Shown here: positions 11,061-23,024 of the stretch, piece by piece
Numbering within the stretch: the first letter of the stretch is position 1
Layout: every line of letters starts with the position of its first letter
Source of the DNA: Vandiemenella viatica
Lineage: Eukaryota > Arthropoda > Insecta > Orthoptera > Morabidae
DNA length: 64,000 bases
Reading direction: 5' to 3'
Assembly: GCA_031002005.1 (NCBI GenBank)
Contig: JARYHS010013631.1
Location: forward strand, 71,359,832-71,423,831
Translations under genes and position numbers: made by a program
Notes under the pieces: model-generated
Seen by the model: only the letters and a program-made list of their open reading frames with translations
What the model was told of the DNA's origin: nothing
Databases searched by the model: none

Positions 11061-11250
11061 TTTGGCTTTCGGCATCTAAGGCCATACAGCCAGTCTGATT
11101 AATTTTTTCCAGCTAATTAGACACACCACAGGACGGACATAACATTCACAGACACAACACTTAGACACCCATGCGCACGGCTGGACTCGAACCGGCAACC
11201 TTCGGTACGCTGAGCTAGCACTCTAGCCCCTACGCCACCAAGGCCGGCTA
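11061..11250 (-). mobile_element. tRNA-derived SINE (family B)
   Basis: On the minus strand, GGCCTTGGTGGCGTAGGGGC and the following bases form a box-A-like head, and GGTTGCCGGTTCGAGTCC is a strong box B. The body continues with GTGTGTCTAATTAGCTGG and ends in ATGCCGAAAGCCAAAGCC. It differs in body and tail from family A. Only one copy was seen in the window. Confidence 0.7.
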
Positions 11251-11254
11251 ACTG

Positions 11255-12625
11255 TGATATCTAGCCAATCTCAATATAACGACTGTACACTGTCTTCTCC
11301 TACTAACGAGTGTTTCGTAGAGTTTAGTTAAGCTTTTTTCAAGTCGTATTTTTTCTTGCGCTGAGTGTCTAGTTTAATTTCTTAGAATCGAATATTGGAA
11401 CAGATCTGGTTTTCGTATTTAATTTGACAATTTGCAGTATAATTTTTGCGACGAATAACAAGTTCGTCCAGAATCATAATTGGGAAAGAGTTACTTAATG
11501 AACTGCTAAAATACGGCCAGAACAAAACTCAAACAATCTTGAAAATATGTTGGGCTTGTGGTTGTACCACTTGACCACTCTGTTATGATGCAAACTAAAG
11601 GTATCTTTATGAATTACTTGTCTTGTTTGGTTTCGTTTACTCACAAAAAATGTACGTTATGGTAATTAGTTCACTTTTAAATAATCCTTTTTTACATAAA
11701 TCAAAGGTCATAAAGAAATTGTATATAGCTTATCGCGCTTTCTTTGACTAAACTGCACGAACTGAGTATTCTAATTAAGCCAAGATTAAAGTGTGTTTCT
11801 TTGCGAACGTAAACGTTCAAATATTCTCATCAAAATGCAATTAAAATCTTTGTCATTGTTTCTTGAGATATTCAAACTGAACAATCATGTCAAATATTAC
11901 GACATTTGAAAAGTTTGTTACCATAATATTAGCGGAATTAGAAAGTTGAAATCAACTTTTAAAAAACAGATATCTCAAATTTGGTGAAGTACAGAAGCAA
12001 GTTATGGTAAACACATTTTTGCAAAACATCCTAAAAACCATTTATTCCATAGATTTGTTCTTTTTTGAAATAACTGTGAACACTTTTAACTTTCTTTCTG
12101 TGTAATTTCTACTTCGTTCTCAGAAACAATTCTATTTTATCATTTTTTGTGTGCATTATCTGGGAGCTAATTTTGCAATGGGAGACATAACTCAAATTAT
12201 AGGAATACATACAACAAACACAAACAGAAGTTCTTATAAAAACGTAGAAGTGAATCTATTTACTTACAAATCACGAAAGACGACAAAAACACACATTTTT
12301 TTACCGTGAGTCAAATGTGAGCTTGAAGGGAACAGGCAAATGAGGCGATAAAACTGATAACAAACCGAGTCCGGCCGGAAATTGACGAAGGGTAGGAAAG
12401 GTCACGTATACTGAAACACGTTTTCGCCCCATTTTACGGATTGTGGACCTACTTAATTTTGTGCGGGATCCGTCAGACTGTCTAATGATGTGGGATCCCG
12501 CGTTAATGGATTTCAATCCCTAATTGCGTTATTTGCAAGAATGGTTTTAATAAATTCATAATTGACTGATACGGGGATTATTGTTCGTCTTTAGACCTGG
12601 GCGAGAATTACTGGCAAGTGGTCTT
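11255..12625. other. No gene recognised
   Basis: AT-rich, no frame longer than about 70 residues, no repeat ends found. A 71-residue minus-strand frame (12301-12516) has no recognisable domain. Confidence 0.45.
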
Positions 12626-12629
12626 TCAG

Positions 12630-12810
12630 AAGATTTGTTGTTCTAGTTATTTTAGGGCACGTCGACATTTCAGAAGGGACTATCACTCATTCCACTGGGG
12701 TGATTTCGGGAAGCTATGGAAAGCCAGTACCTAGATGACTGGACCTGGGAAGGAATCCGCATCGTTCGGAATTCTAGGCTCAATTGTTAAACGGCAATTC
12801 AGCATGCTCT
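12630..12810 (-). mobile_element. Old, diverged family A SINE
   Basis: The stretch CTGGGGTGATTTCGGGAAGC, then GGAAAGCC, then GGAATCCGCATCGTTCGGAA and a degraded box A region follow the order of the family A body and head on the minus strand, with many substitutions. The poly-A end is not visible. Confidence 0.5.
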
Positions 12811-13519
12811 TGGAATAACAAGACGGGCAGCCAGAACATTACTGCAAGAGGTACGAGGATGTTTTAAGCCACTCATATAAATCGTGTGGGAGGTAGGGTC
12901 CGAACAGCTGATTTTCTTGACTTAGTCTCACAGCACCACGACAGTGGAAAGCATTGCAATCTAGCCAGGCTGCTGCTGTGTGCAGTCGATGAGTTGGGCT
13001 TTCTAGGCAGCTGATTTATGGCTTGACTCTCAACTGTTGAAACGAGCCGCGTGTTAAACACTTAGCCTTGACAACAATAACTGGAGCAACAGGGATAGTC
13101 AGTTTGGACTGCGCTGTTTCTGCTTCACTCACCACCAAACAAACCGTCCTTTTTTTCGGTTGGTGTTTAGATTGTGTGGAAATTCGATAGTAGTGTTTGG
13201 GTAGGATGTCTGGAACCCGGGTCCTTATTTATTGACTATCATCTATGTTAAGGTGGTTGTCAGTCGGTCTGTAGGGTACTTAGTAGCACATTAATCATAT
13301 AAAAAAAACATTATAATCATCTCCCTTTAAAGTATTAGTCCTAGGGTCTGTTAAAATCTCTCTCTAAATCATAGAAACAGAATTCAGGCCTGCAAAACGC
13401 ACATTTTATGAATGAACCTTTATTACAAGCACTTAAAAAAATTACCAGTAAACAGACGTCACTAGCATTTAATAGCGTCGTTCATGTTTTCTATTAGGTT
13501 TGAAGCAAACCAAGCTTAT

Positions 13520-13556
<37 letters not shown>

Positions 13557-13852
13557 GCTAATACACTGAAATAAGTCTGTAGTGTCATTTTATAGTGCTC
13601 TTTAAGCAAACTCGTTATTATTTTCATCCTTTTTGGTACAAATTTAAAAAAAAAAAATAATACAAGGCTGCAATGCTGCTACATTTCCTACGAATGATAA
13701 TGCATATTACGTCCTCATGCTAACATAGAAAAAACACTTTGTCGTTAATTTGGGTTGACTACGATTTGACAGTCCATAAAAATTTGTTTTCGTACACATA
13801 AGGTTGTGATATTGATTTTAAAAATTTCTTAGACTATAGATTAAAAAAAAAG
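12811..13852. other. No gene recognised
   Basis: Contains a T run at about 13524-13550 and an A run near 13647. No open frame of interest. Confidence 0.45.
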
Positions 13853-13854
13853 AA

Positions 13855-13945
13855 GCACTGGAAGTGCGGGCAATCGAACCTCGACTTTTCGCCCAGGATG
13901 TTAAAAAATTGTTACTAGGTCACATCACTTCTCCTTTAACAATAG
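13855..13945 (-). repeat. tRNA-like SINE remnant
   Basis: On the minus strand a box-B-like GAGGTTCGATTGCCCGC lies about 45 bp after GATGTGACCTAGTAACAA, a plausible box A region. An A run sits on the plus-strand side (about 13843-13852). It is short and degraded. Confidence 0.35.
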
Positions 13946-15390
13946 CATTAAAATTTTGTTTAAGTTATCAAAAAATTGCAGAATCAGATCAATAAATTAT
14001 TGTCTCAAATGCTGCCTTGATCGAAAAGACGACGGATTATGTTACAGCGATACTTACATACACTGTACGCAAGGAATTATTGCGGCGTAGGTTTATTAAA
14101 TACATTCAGATCTTGTTGGCCATTTGTCTGAAATACGATTACAGCCTACTAATGCACTTGCCGCTAGATTTTAAAACAAAACTTTTAATGAGCTTTTGGA
14201 CTAATGACCGATTTGAACGCGCAAACAAACCATACAATTATTCTCGGTAGATCCCAGAGTGCAACTGGCTTCGACTGGACAAACTGGTTCCAAACAAGCA
14301 AAATACAAAACATAGGAACCGGAATGAGTGTTAACAGTAAAGCACTTCTAAATAAATTTCTAACGGAAGAGAAACGTTTTCGGTCTACCTAAATTGAAGT
14401 TAAATTATTTTAGCCCTAATTACGGAACAATCAAAATTGGTTTATCTCATTTAAAGCCTGTTCACAAGTTTCAGATTACTGTAAATATATTAATTAATTT
14501 TGATAGATTTTCAATTAGCATTTTCGTTTACTATGCTGTATTGTTTATTTATGATTGATGTATTGTGAAGGTTCTAGACAGTGTTTATGGGTTGCTGCAA
14601 CACATCTCATCAGCCGCCGATTTTGAGCGCAAACTGAGTTGCAGTGAAATTAAGTTATGTCTGGAATCCTAAGAGATTTCCTCTAGTCGAGATTCTTGTT
14701 GTTATGCAATTATGATTTGGTTTATTCTCAACGGACCTCTAAAAATATAGTTAACATTCGTTACCTTGTATATTCCTCTTCCGTGTCATCACCTTCATTT
14801 ATTTCCGTATTTCAGGTAAGATCATCACATACCAGTTGCATTAATCTTCTCACTGTACAAATAAAAATACTTATCCTGGTGTTTTCATGATTCTTGCTTT
14901 CAAATGCTCATTAAATAGTGATTAATCTTGGAACCACTTCTGGTTAACTTATTTACTATCCAGTTTTACGTACTTTAATTTGCAACATTTAAAAAACGAC
15001 ACTTTTGTAGCTTTAATCGGTTTCAAATGATCATTATGGTTTGTGTTATTGTACATTTCTCTGTAAGCAGTTCATCATCTATTATCATCTAGACTTATCC
15101 CTTCTCATTCATTCTTCAACAAAAAAAAGTTCTTCACATGATCACCATTTGTTCTTCTTCCTTTGTTTAGGTCGGTCTCCTTTCTTATTATTCTTTCATG
15201 GGTACCTCTGCTCAAATAAATCGGATATTAACCAACTACTATATATATATACATATATATCACCAACATCTAGCTCTCTGCCTGTTATGAGATATGTAGA
15301 CTTTTTTTTAATATGTAGCCATTATGCAGACACTTATTTATGCGGCTACCTTTTCTGTTTGAAGTCTCGAATAAAATTCTACGCTTGGGG
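13946..15390. other. No gene recognised
   Basis: Short overlapping frames at 14017-14250 and 14204-14392 and a longer one at 15041-15448 that runs into a SINE. None has a recognisable domain. A TA microsatellite is near 15240-15260. Confidence 0.45.
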
Positions 15391-15643
15391 TTTTTTGTTT
15401 TGTTTTTTTACTTACGGCTTTACGCGTCGTCGACGTCGAGGTCATTAGAGGTGGAATTGGACTGAGGACAAGGAACGGGAAAGAATTTGGCGATGGCCCT
15501 TTTGAAGGAAGAATCCCAGCATTCGTGTGGAGTGATTTGAGGAAACCATGGAAAACGCAAATCTGGATACCCGGACAGGGATTCGAATCGCCGGCCTCCC
15601 GAATGCGAGGCCAGAGCATAAGCCGCTTATCCACTACATGCTG
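15391..15643 (-). mobile_element. tRNA-derived SINE (family A)
   Basis: Full-length copy on the minus strand. T-rich tail at 15391-15408, then the family tail (GTCGTCGACGTCGAGGTCAT), the body with GAAGGAAGAATCCCAGCATT, and the head with GGGATTCGAATCGCCGGCCT (box B complement). Confidence 0.88.
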
Positions 15644-17476
15644 TACAGTGCATATGAGTTCAGCGTATTATAAATAAATGATCCTCATTGAGGTTGAGTT
15701 GCTACCTTTCGCACTTAATTACAAACATCCAGATCAAGATTAATGAACAAGAAAAATTCATATCAGCAAGAACAAAAAACAAAGTTAACAGTAGTTGTGC
15801 ATGTTTGTTATGTTTCCAAGTCCTGACGCTAATTGATAACAGCGATTAGTGGCTCGAAGCAATGCAGAACCGCTAACTGAAATATTACAGTAGAGGGAGT
15901 CCTTGCTTGGGTTATTGTGATTCCTAATTCTTGACTTTTTTTCTCACCTTGTCCATCGTTCGCAGTCTCCCACACCACCGGCATGGTCTACATCTTCAGT
16001 TCCTTATTCAACAAAATCTTTCCAATTTTCAGAAAATTAATTGGCTCGGCTGAAGAAAACAGCTTTACGGTTTTTCAGATCATTGTGCACTGACCAGCCT
16101 GAACATACTTCGACAATAATCCCATTACCGAAGCTCACTGGGAAAACTGCTTTAATTGTACTGCAAGACAACCACATCTGAGAACATCTGGACATGTTGA
16201 CCAATGCTGTGTCAGATGAAGGGAATGATATCGGCTTCAGCAGAACCAGCGACTTCTGAGACTGTCACAAACCGCTTAAGAAGTAAATCCAGACATCCAA
16301 AATGGACCGAAAGCGCTTCTATAGACATCTAAGTCAAAACGCTGACGCTGGAAAGGTGACGTCTGAAAAACCGAAGCTTATTCTTCAACAAATGTCTGTG
16401 AGGAAAAGATTTTATTTGTTTACCACGCCATTACACTATATATAGCACCAATATTACTTTTTAGTTTTTATGTGTTGATCAAATAGATTGTAACAATTCA
16501 CAGTTTTGAAACAGTAGTTGTACAATAATTATACGATATTATGTATCATGTAACAGTTCTTTGTTTTTTGGAAACATACTACAGACTTAAGAGAGAAAAG
16601 TGAACAAATAATAATAAATAAATAATTCCCGTTACGTAATGCAAACAGTTTGTAGGGAAAATCAAACGTGTTTCGCAGACCAAAGAAAGGGGTCTTATAC
16701 TTTGTTTCCGGCTGGTGGTCAAAACCATCGCCACTTACAAGTATTTGCCGACGTTATTCATTAGTCTGCTGGTTTTCCACTAAAAAATTCCATTAACGCT
16801 TCTTCGTCACACAGCCAAAGAGTTACATTACAAATCTCTATAAATGATCTTGATTCGTTGGAGAAGATGTCTTGCTGGCATTATGGTCACCAATTTCACC
16901 ACGTGCGCGCATGATGCAGTTGGGTGTTGAGAGGCATCCGTATGGCTACTATGCCACAGAATCATTCCTGTCGTTTGAAATCGACGACTCAGGTTTTGCT
17001 CGGACAGTCCTTACACTGAGACAACCTGATTTACAGCAAACCAACAGTGTAACCCGTCAGACTACTGCAATCTTGGCATTAGCATTTTGAATGTCATGTA
17101 GCCATCTTGTATAAATTCACAGTCCTCAGCCAAATACTGAAGGTCCTAACGAGCCCTGATTAACATGCGAAGGTCCCCGATTTTTTTCAGCACAGACAAT
17201 TAAAGATGGGAAGTAGTTTTTTATAACATAGATGGATGCTGGTTTCAATTTGTCTGTACGTAATATCAAAAGAATAGTAAGTGGTTTCCTGAGTTAGTTG
17301 GTGGATGGAAATCTCTCGGTCATCAAAACTAATTATTATGGGAATAAGAAGATGATTCTTTGGTTGGGGATAAATTTTGTGTAGTTTAGTTTATTAGTAT
17401 TACAAGGTATATATTATACTGCTAGAAACGACTAATAAACGTATAAAAACACTAATCGGATAAACTGATATCGAAG
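15644..17476. other. No gene recognised
   Basis: Roughly 1.8 kb without a convincing frame. A 72-residue frame (16872-17090) has no recognisable domain. Confidence 0.45.
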
Positions 17477-17486
17477 AGACATTACA

Positions 17487-17740
17487 CCAAGCGTAGTGGT
17501 GTAACGGTTAGCGTTCTGGCTTCGCATTCGGGAGGACGGCGGTTCAAATCCCCGTCCGGGCATCCAGATTTCGGTTTTCCGTGGTTTCCCAAATCACTCC
17601 AGGCAAATGCCGGGATGCTTCCTTCAAAAGGCCATGGCCGGATTCCTTCCCATTCCTTGCCCCCAATCCTTTCCCGTCTCTAAAGACCTCGCTGTTAAGA
17701 GACGTTAAGCAGTTAAAAAAAGGGGGGGAAAAAGAAAGAA
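17487..17740 (+). mobile_element. Full-length family A SINE with target duplication
   Basis: The best preserved copy. Box A region GGTGTAACGGTTAGCGTTCT, box B GGTTCAAATCCCCGTCC, then CCATGGCCGGATTCCTTCCC, then TCTAAAGACCTCGCTGTTAA and an A/G-rich tail. The target duplication AGACATTACA (17477-17486 and 17741-17750) is perfect, as expected for LINE-driven insertion. Confidence 0.95.
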
Positions 17741-18170
17741 AGACATTACAACGGTCATACGCAAACAAAATATGTGAAGAATATTCTGAGGAATTATCGT
17801 TGGTTTATGGCAGTGAGAAGGAGAGGAAACAAATATCATTATGAACAGGAGAGAAGAAACGATCGATAAGAATGGCGCTTGCCATTCATTTAATTGGTTC
17901 TAATGAAAAGACTCTCGTTATTCTGCAGTATCAGTGGGATCAAACATGAAAGAAAGTGAGGGAAAATATTACAAGAATTTTCTCAAAGCAGAAGCATAAT
18001 CGATTATGTCGCTTCTGGGCACTCCAAGAAATTAGTAAATCGATTAAAACCTTGTTACCCAATGTACTGCTCGCATGATTTTATAATGAGTAAAGGAAAC
18101 AGCTAGTCGATGAAACGACGAGTTTATAAGTAATAAAACGCTCAAATACAAATTATGAAATGGTTTCGGT

Positions 18171-18434
18171 CAGGGGCGGATCCAGGATTTTGTTTTGGGG
18201 GGGGCTTGGCTTGAGTGAATTTTGGTTCAGAGGGCTTGCCTTCAGTGGATTTTGGCTTTGGGGGGGGCTTGAGTCGGGAAAAAGGTAGTTTTTATAGCCT
18301 CCTCGGGCCTCAAATCCGTAGAGCTAAAAAAAAAAAAAAAAAAAAAGGTCTCAAAACTACATTGTCGGGGGTGGACCAAGATACTTTTGGGGGGGGCTTG
18401 AGCCCCCTAGCCCCCCCCCCTGGATCCGCCCCTG
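18171..18434. mobile_element. hAT-type MITE, 264 bp
   Basis: Inverted ends CAGGGGCGGATCCAGG...CCTGGATCCGCCCCTG with an exact 8-bp duplication GTTTCGGT (18163-18170 and 18435-18442). G runs of seven to nine bases occur near both ends. No coding capacity. Confidence 0.95.
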
Positions 18435-18533
18435 GTTTCGGTATATGAAAACTATGCTAGAATGCAAGAAAGACCTAGTCTGTGGATGCGTGTGATAAAC
18501 GGTATTGTGACAAAGGATAATGAGGTTACACTT

Positions 18534-18572
18534 CCCGTATCTAAAGACCTCGCTGTTAAGAGATGTTAGGCA

Positions 18573-18607
<35 letters not shown>
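18534..18607 (+). mobile_element. 5'-truncated family A SINE
   Basis: Only the last 40 bp of the family (CCCGTATCTAAAGACCTCGC, then GAGATGTTAGGCAG) plus a poly-A of about 30. Flanked by GGTTACACTT (18524-18533) and GGTTACTCTT (18608-18617), so the truncation happened during insertion, not by later deletion. Confidence 0.85.
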
Positions 18608-18609
<2 letters not shown>

Positions 18610-19029
18610 TTACTCTTATTCTGACCAGCTAAGTTTATGCACAGCTTGAGAAAGTGAAATAATTGATATGCAGTTATGTAAATTGGATTGGCATCCAGAA
18701 TAACTGTTATTCGATATAACAGCATTGTTTTTATATTCACTTTCTCTAATATCTCCAAGCATTGCTCTACCTCCTTATGTCCAGTACTGTTATCTTTACC
18801 TCAACAAACATATTACTTCCGACATCTACAATTATTTGACTTCAGTATCCAAATTCCTGCTTTCTACTGTACTTGTTACCATGTACCTTAACCACTCTTA
18901 ACTAATTAAATAGTCATCTATGTGTTCAAACGATCCCCGTAATATTACATGTTTTCTTTTCTTTTTATTGATTCCACCAGCAACAGTTTACTTCTCACAA
19001 ATCATTTTAACAACTCATTTAAGTTACAC

Positions 19030-19245
19030 TGAGCGTGGGAGGGGAGAAGTAACGCTCTGGCCTCGCATCCGGGAGGACGCGGATTCGAAACCTTTAGCCA
19101 TTCAGGTTTCCCAGATCACTCAAGGCGAATTCCAGGCTTAAAAAGGCCATAGCCGAATTCCGTCCTGTTCCTTGGCTCCAGTACTGTGCCATCACTAATT
19201 ATTTCAATGTCGATGAGCCATAAAAAATGAAATAAAACATAAAAA
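19030..19245 (+). mobile_element. Diverged family A SINE
   Basis: The head CTCTGGCCTCGCATCCGGGA, a weak box B (GGATTCGAAACC), the body (CCATAGCCGAATTCCGTCC) and the tail (TCACTAATTATTTCAATGTCGA) are all present in order. The A-rich end is broken up. Older than the copy at 17487. Confidence 0.75.
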
Positions 19246-19370
19246 AAAGAAACAGTTAAATTGCACCTTTGGTGCAATTGACTTCCATAATTACTGCCGT
19301 CATCAATATCCAAGTTCTATCTCTCTCTCTTTTAACATCAGAATTCTGGTTTGAAACATTCTTCCATCTG

Positions 19371-19547
19371 AAATGTAGTCTTCACGGGTTTTTCCGCTGT
19401 TTGTTGTTGAAATGCGACAACGAGCTTTCGGCGGCTGACTCTGCCGCCATCTTCAGGTTGGATGTTGTGCAGGGAGAACCAGGGCTGCACAGGGCTCGTT
19501 GTCGCATTTCAACAACATACGGCGGAAAACCCGTGAAGACTACATTT
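19371..19547 (-). mobile_element. Penelope-like element end: inverted repeat with hammerhead core
   Basis: Two arms of about 54 bp (19371-19425 and 19494-19547) are near-perfect inverted repeats; shared words are GTCTTCACGGG, TTGTTGAAATGCGACAACGA and TACATTT. The 68-bp loop contains a hammerhead-like core on the minus strand (19426-19456) and a second small hairpin (GTGCAG...CTGCAC). Penelope-like elements are known to carry hammerhead motifs in their terminal repeats. No reverse transcriptase is adjacent, so this is a terminal fragment. Confidence 0.6.
19426..19456 (-). ncRNA. Hammerhead ribozyme-like core 1
   Basis: Minus strand reads CTGAAGA, one base, GGCGGC, a 7-base loop, GCCGCC, then GAAA. 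This is the CUGANGA / stem II / GAAA order of a hammerhead. The GAAA runs straight into the long inverted repeat, which would be stem III. The bases after the other stem III strand (CCTG) do not give a clean NUH cleavage triplet, so activity is uncertain. Confidence 0.55.
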
Positions 19548-20390
19548 CATCGATACGTCGTGAAAGCCTTCGATCTCACATTCTTCCATCTCTTCGTATC
19601 CAATCTTTTAGTCTCTGTATTTCCACTTACTCATTACTCCCAACATCCTTAGTTATTTATCACAAAAAGTCAAATCCCTGTGTCTTACGCAGATATAACC
19701 TTCTAGTACACCTTCTCTAATAACAAATTACGTGGTGTCATATGTGTTCTACATTCACATATTTTGCTGTTGTAATGTTCTTTCGTACTGTTCACTTGAT
19801 ACTCTCTGTCTTCAGGATCTTGATGCATACATATTACGGCTGTACACTCTTCTAATAAGACATTAGCTGTTTTTTTTCCCATCCATTGGTGAGAGGTTTG
19901 TAGTACTGAAATAAAATACTTCATGGCCTACACACAACTCCAACTTGACATAATATCGCTGAAATTTATCCTCTTTATTCAAGTTCTAATTCCAATCTTA
20001 ACATGATTTTCTTTTTCATTTTGGAAATGAAGATGATTTTAAGAAGTATTGAGTTTCTCTCAATAAATGTTTGTTAAGACTTCTGTAGATGCATTAGAGT
20101 AAGATTATATTATGCTGGTTCATTTACTGTTGTAATATTCGCTGCACTAGTATTCAAATACGAAAAAATATCTACAACGTGAGGTTTGTCAGAAGTTATT
20201 GGAGGTATGGTTGCGAAAAATATAACTACCGGAAGGTGTGTTACCATACACTCCGGCAAACTAATGTTGTTGTTGTTGTTTTTTGACAGTTCGAGATTAT
20301 ATTCTGAAATCCATGTAAATTTATGCTGAGTATTACATTTGTGGGTACTGCCTAATGTTTAAATTAGTTGTAGATATATTAATTCCTATT
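19548..20390. other. No gene recognised
   Basis: AT-rich, with short frames only. Ends at the TA that borders the Tc1-like element. Confidence 0.45.
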
Positions 20391-20526
20391 TACATTGGTG
20401 TGCAAAATTTAGGGACATAACATACTAAAAACTCTGTAGAAATTAATGAAATCGCAGGAGGATGTTGCTAGAGGTCTCCCACACTGGCACAAAAAGCTAG
20501 ACGCCACATCGTGACTTCAGCTAGAC

Positions 20527-21060
20527 CGGGGTCCTCAAACATTTTACCCCGTCGACCCCTTGACAGAATATTTGCCTTCTTATCGACCCCCACAAGTATT
20601 TAATAAAAACATTAAATCATTTTTGGCATTTCTGATGCTAAGAAATAAGGAGGCCTGCATAACAACTCAACGAAAAATTTATAAAATCCACCCAATAACA
20701 TTAACAGAAAAACAAGATACTTTCCACTATTATTACAATCTCAAGAAATAGGAACAAAACTATGGATAGATGGAATAAAATTCAAATAAAGACCTGCCAA
20801 AAAGAACAGATGGTTGTTGCACTGTTTTACCTTACATATTTCATCATTTACTTCACACGACTTCACAAACAGACGAGAATTGAGAGGATGAGCTTTAATT
20901 TATTGACCTGATTTTTAGTAGAGCATTCCTATTATCTTTCCAGTTTAATTGATTCTCTTTAGTATTAATCGACCCCCTTTCAACCCCCCGGTATTAATCG
21001 ACCCCTGGAGATCTCTTATCGAGCCCAAGGGGTCGGTATCGACCACTTTGGGGACCCCTG
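20527..21060. mobile_element. hAT-type MITE nested in the Tc1 element, 534 bp
   Basis: Ends CGGGGTCCTCAAAC...CTTTGGGGACCCCTG are imperfect inverted repeats (the left end seems to have lost one A). The 8-bp duplication AGCTAGAC is exact (20519-20526 and 21061-21068). Words such as ATCGACCCC and its complement recur near both ends. Frames inside are not conserved coding sequence. Confidence 0.9.
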
Positions 21061-21159
21061 AGCTAGACTATAGACCTTGCAAGACGAGGCGGTTGAAGGA
21101 AAAGGATAAGACAGTGTGTAATAATCATCAAGCTATTACGGTGCACCGTGGTGGTGTTA

Positions 21160-22170
21160 TTCATTACAACATGGCCTGGATGACACTACACGGCGAAAAA
21201 TCATTGGGAATCTGAATGGAGGGCGAAGAGTGACGAGTGCAGCCCAGGAGTTTCGTATTGCTGACAACATTGATTCACGTGAATGGGCAGCATTCCGAAG
21301 AACAAACATTGCTACGGAAGAAAATAAGGTGATCGACTATTGTCAACTACAGTAGCACATGGCACTCGCATTGAGCAACAGACAAGAAGAAACCCACCTC
21401 AAACAGTGAGTGCAATTGCAAACCCCCTTAACAGGAATGCAAGGTACGCAATTCTAGGCTCCATGGTGGCACGGCGACTGCGTGGGCTAGTCTCCTTGCC
21501 CGACGACTATTACATGGTATTCCATTGACACTCGCTCATCAGCGACACCATTTGAGACGGTGGCAAGAGTATCAGGTCTTGACGGATGAAGAACTGGGTC
21601 ACTTTTTCTTCTCAGTTGAAAGCAGATTCAGTATGAGTAGTGATTCTCGACGTACCCTCATGTGTTAAGAGGTAATGTGCACAATAACTTTGTCAAACAT
21701 GATCGTTTTGGTGGCCCAAGTGTTATGGTGTGTGGAGGCATAATGGTAAATCGACTTACCGATCTCCAAATTCTTGAACGCGGTACACTCATTTGTTAAC
21801 GTTATTGTGACAGTATACTCCTATCCCATGATAATCTTTTCAGGGGCGTATTCGGACCTGACTTCATTTTTATGGGTGTCAATGCGCAATCGCATCGAAC
21901 TGTGCAGATGGAGTAGCTCTTGCAACGAGAGGATATTCGATTAATAGACTGGCCTCCCCGTACCTCCGACTTAAATTTGATCGGGCATGTGTGTGATGCA
22001 TTGGAGAGTTTTCCAGCATGTCCACCTGTACAAACAACCATCTAGCAGTAGTCAATCACGCTGGTGGAGAAATAGAACGCCCTACCATAAGAACTCCTCA
22101 CCGAACTTGTAGCCAGCATGGAAGCGCATTGCAGAACATGAACTGCTGTCAGTGGTGACCGCACACCCTT
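21160..22170 (+). pseudogene. Tc1-like transposase relic
   Basis: Fragments in changing frames follow the Tc1 order. First a helix-turn-helix segment with ...IGNLNGGRRVTSAAQEF-like residues (about 21190-21260). Then a GPSVMVCGGIMVN-like segment (about 21713-21750), a GPDFIFMGVNAQSHRTVQ-like segment (about 21856-21910, where the usual D-N-A has become V-N-A), and a DWPPRTSDLNLIGHV-like segment (about 21946-21990, where the usual N-P-I-E has become N-L-I-G). Stops and frameshifts separate them. Two catalytic acids appear replaced, so this copy is long dead. Confidence 0.8.
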
Positions 22171-22423
22171 TTAAGAACATTGTACCTCCTGTTTGTAATA
22201 TCCAGGGGACTATCGTGAGTAACAGTGAGTTCAGAGTAGCTTATTGTCTGTGTATAAAAGTTTTCAGTTCCTTTTGTCTCGTCACGTATTTATTTCACTT
22301 GTCTTCCATAACATTCTGCAGCAGATCTTTCTTCTATAGTTCAAGTTTCATTGAGCTATGTTACTTGGCGGTGACACAACATTCGAATGTAACTTTCGTC
22401 CTTATGTTTTTTACTCCAGTGTA

Positions 22424-22861
22424 TTATCATAAAAAAAACACCAACATGATTCTTCTATTTCTTTTGTAGGTCTGTTTAAAAGTAGTTTTCTGTTAATTGT
22501 TTGAGTCTATGATTTCCCAAGAAGATGGTAAAGGAAGAAGAGCACGTAGCGAATGTGCAGAATCACTGAAAAATAAAAGTTAAATTAGGGTGAAGATGAA
22601 ATTGCTGCGTAAACTACGAATTTCAGAGACGATGGATGAATCGATTAGTCAATGCAAAAGAAAATTCGAGAGACAGAATTAAGCTAACAACTAATACGGA
22701 TTCATTAACACATGATCCTTAAAAGCACTAAACTACCAGTCAATTATGTAAAGGAGGAATTGCGCAAAGAAAAAGGATATTAAAGACGTTTAAAATGAGG
22801 AAAGTATTCATTGATTTATTTATTACTGGGCCGTGAAATTATTACTGAAACGATCAATACG
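22424..22861. other. No gene recognised
   Basis: Spacer between the Tc1-like element and the receptor unit. No open frame or repeat end seen. Confidence 0.45.
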
Positions 22862-23024
22862 TCACTTCGTGCTACGCAGCATAAATCAATTTACAGTTAT
22901 CAACTAAATGACGATGAGGTGCGTTTATTAGTGGAAGTGCCGTCTTTAACATCCAGTACGTTTTTTAACCTTTCTGCAGAGCGGACGCCAGTAAACCAGC
23001 GTTCCGATAAACTAGTTAGTCGAT

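Larger units (their letters stand above)
20393..22421 (+). mobile_element. Degenerate Tc1-like transposon, interrupted by a hAT MITE
   Basis: The left end (CATTGGTGTGCAAAATTTAG) and the reverse complement of the right end (CACTGGAGTAAAAAACATAA) match over about 30 bp with several changes, and TA flanks both sides (20391-20392 and 22422-22423). Without the nested MITE at 20527-21060 the element is about 1.5 kb, the usual Tc1 length. The transposase inside is heavily decayed. Confidence 0.75.

Noticed and set aside
17487..17560. A functional tRNA gene
   Set aside because: Box A and box B are good, but the sequence is the head of a SINE with a body, tail and target duplication.
19371..19547. 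A simple hairpin MITE
   Set aside because: The arms lack a terminal target duplication, and the loop carries an ordered hammerhead core shared with an independent locus.
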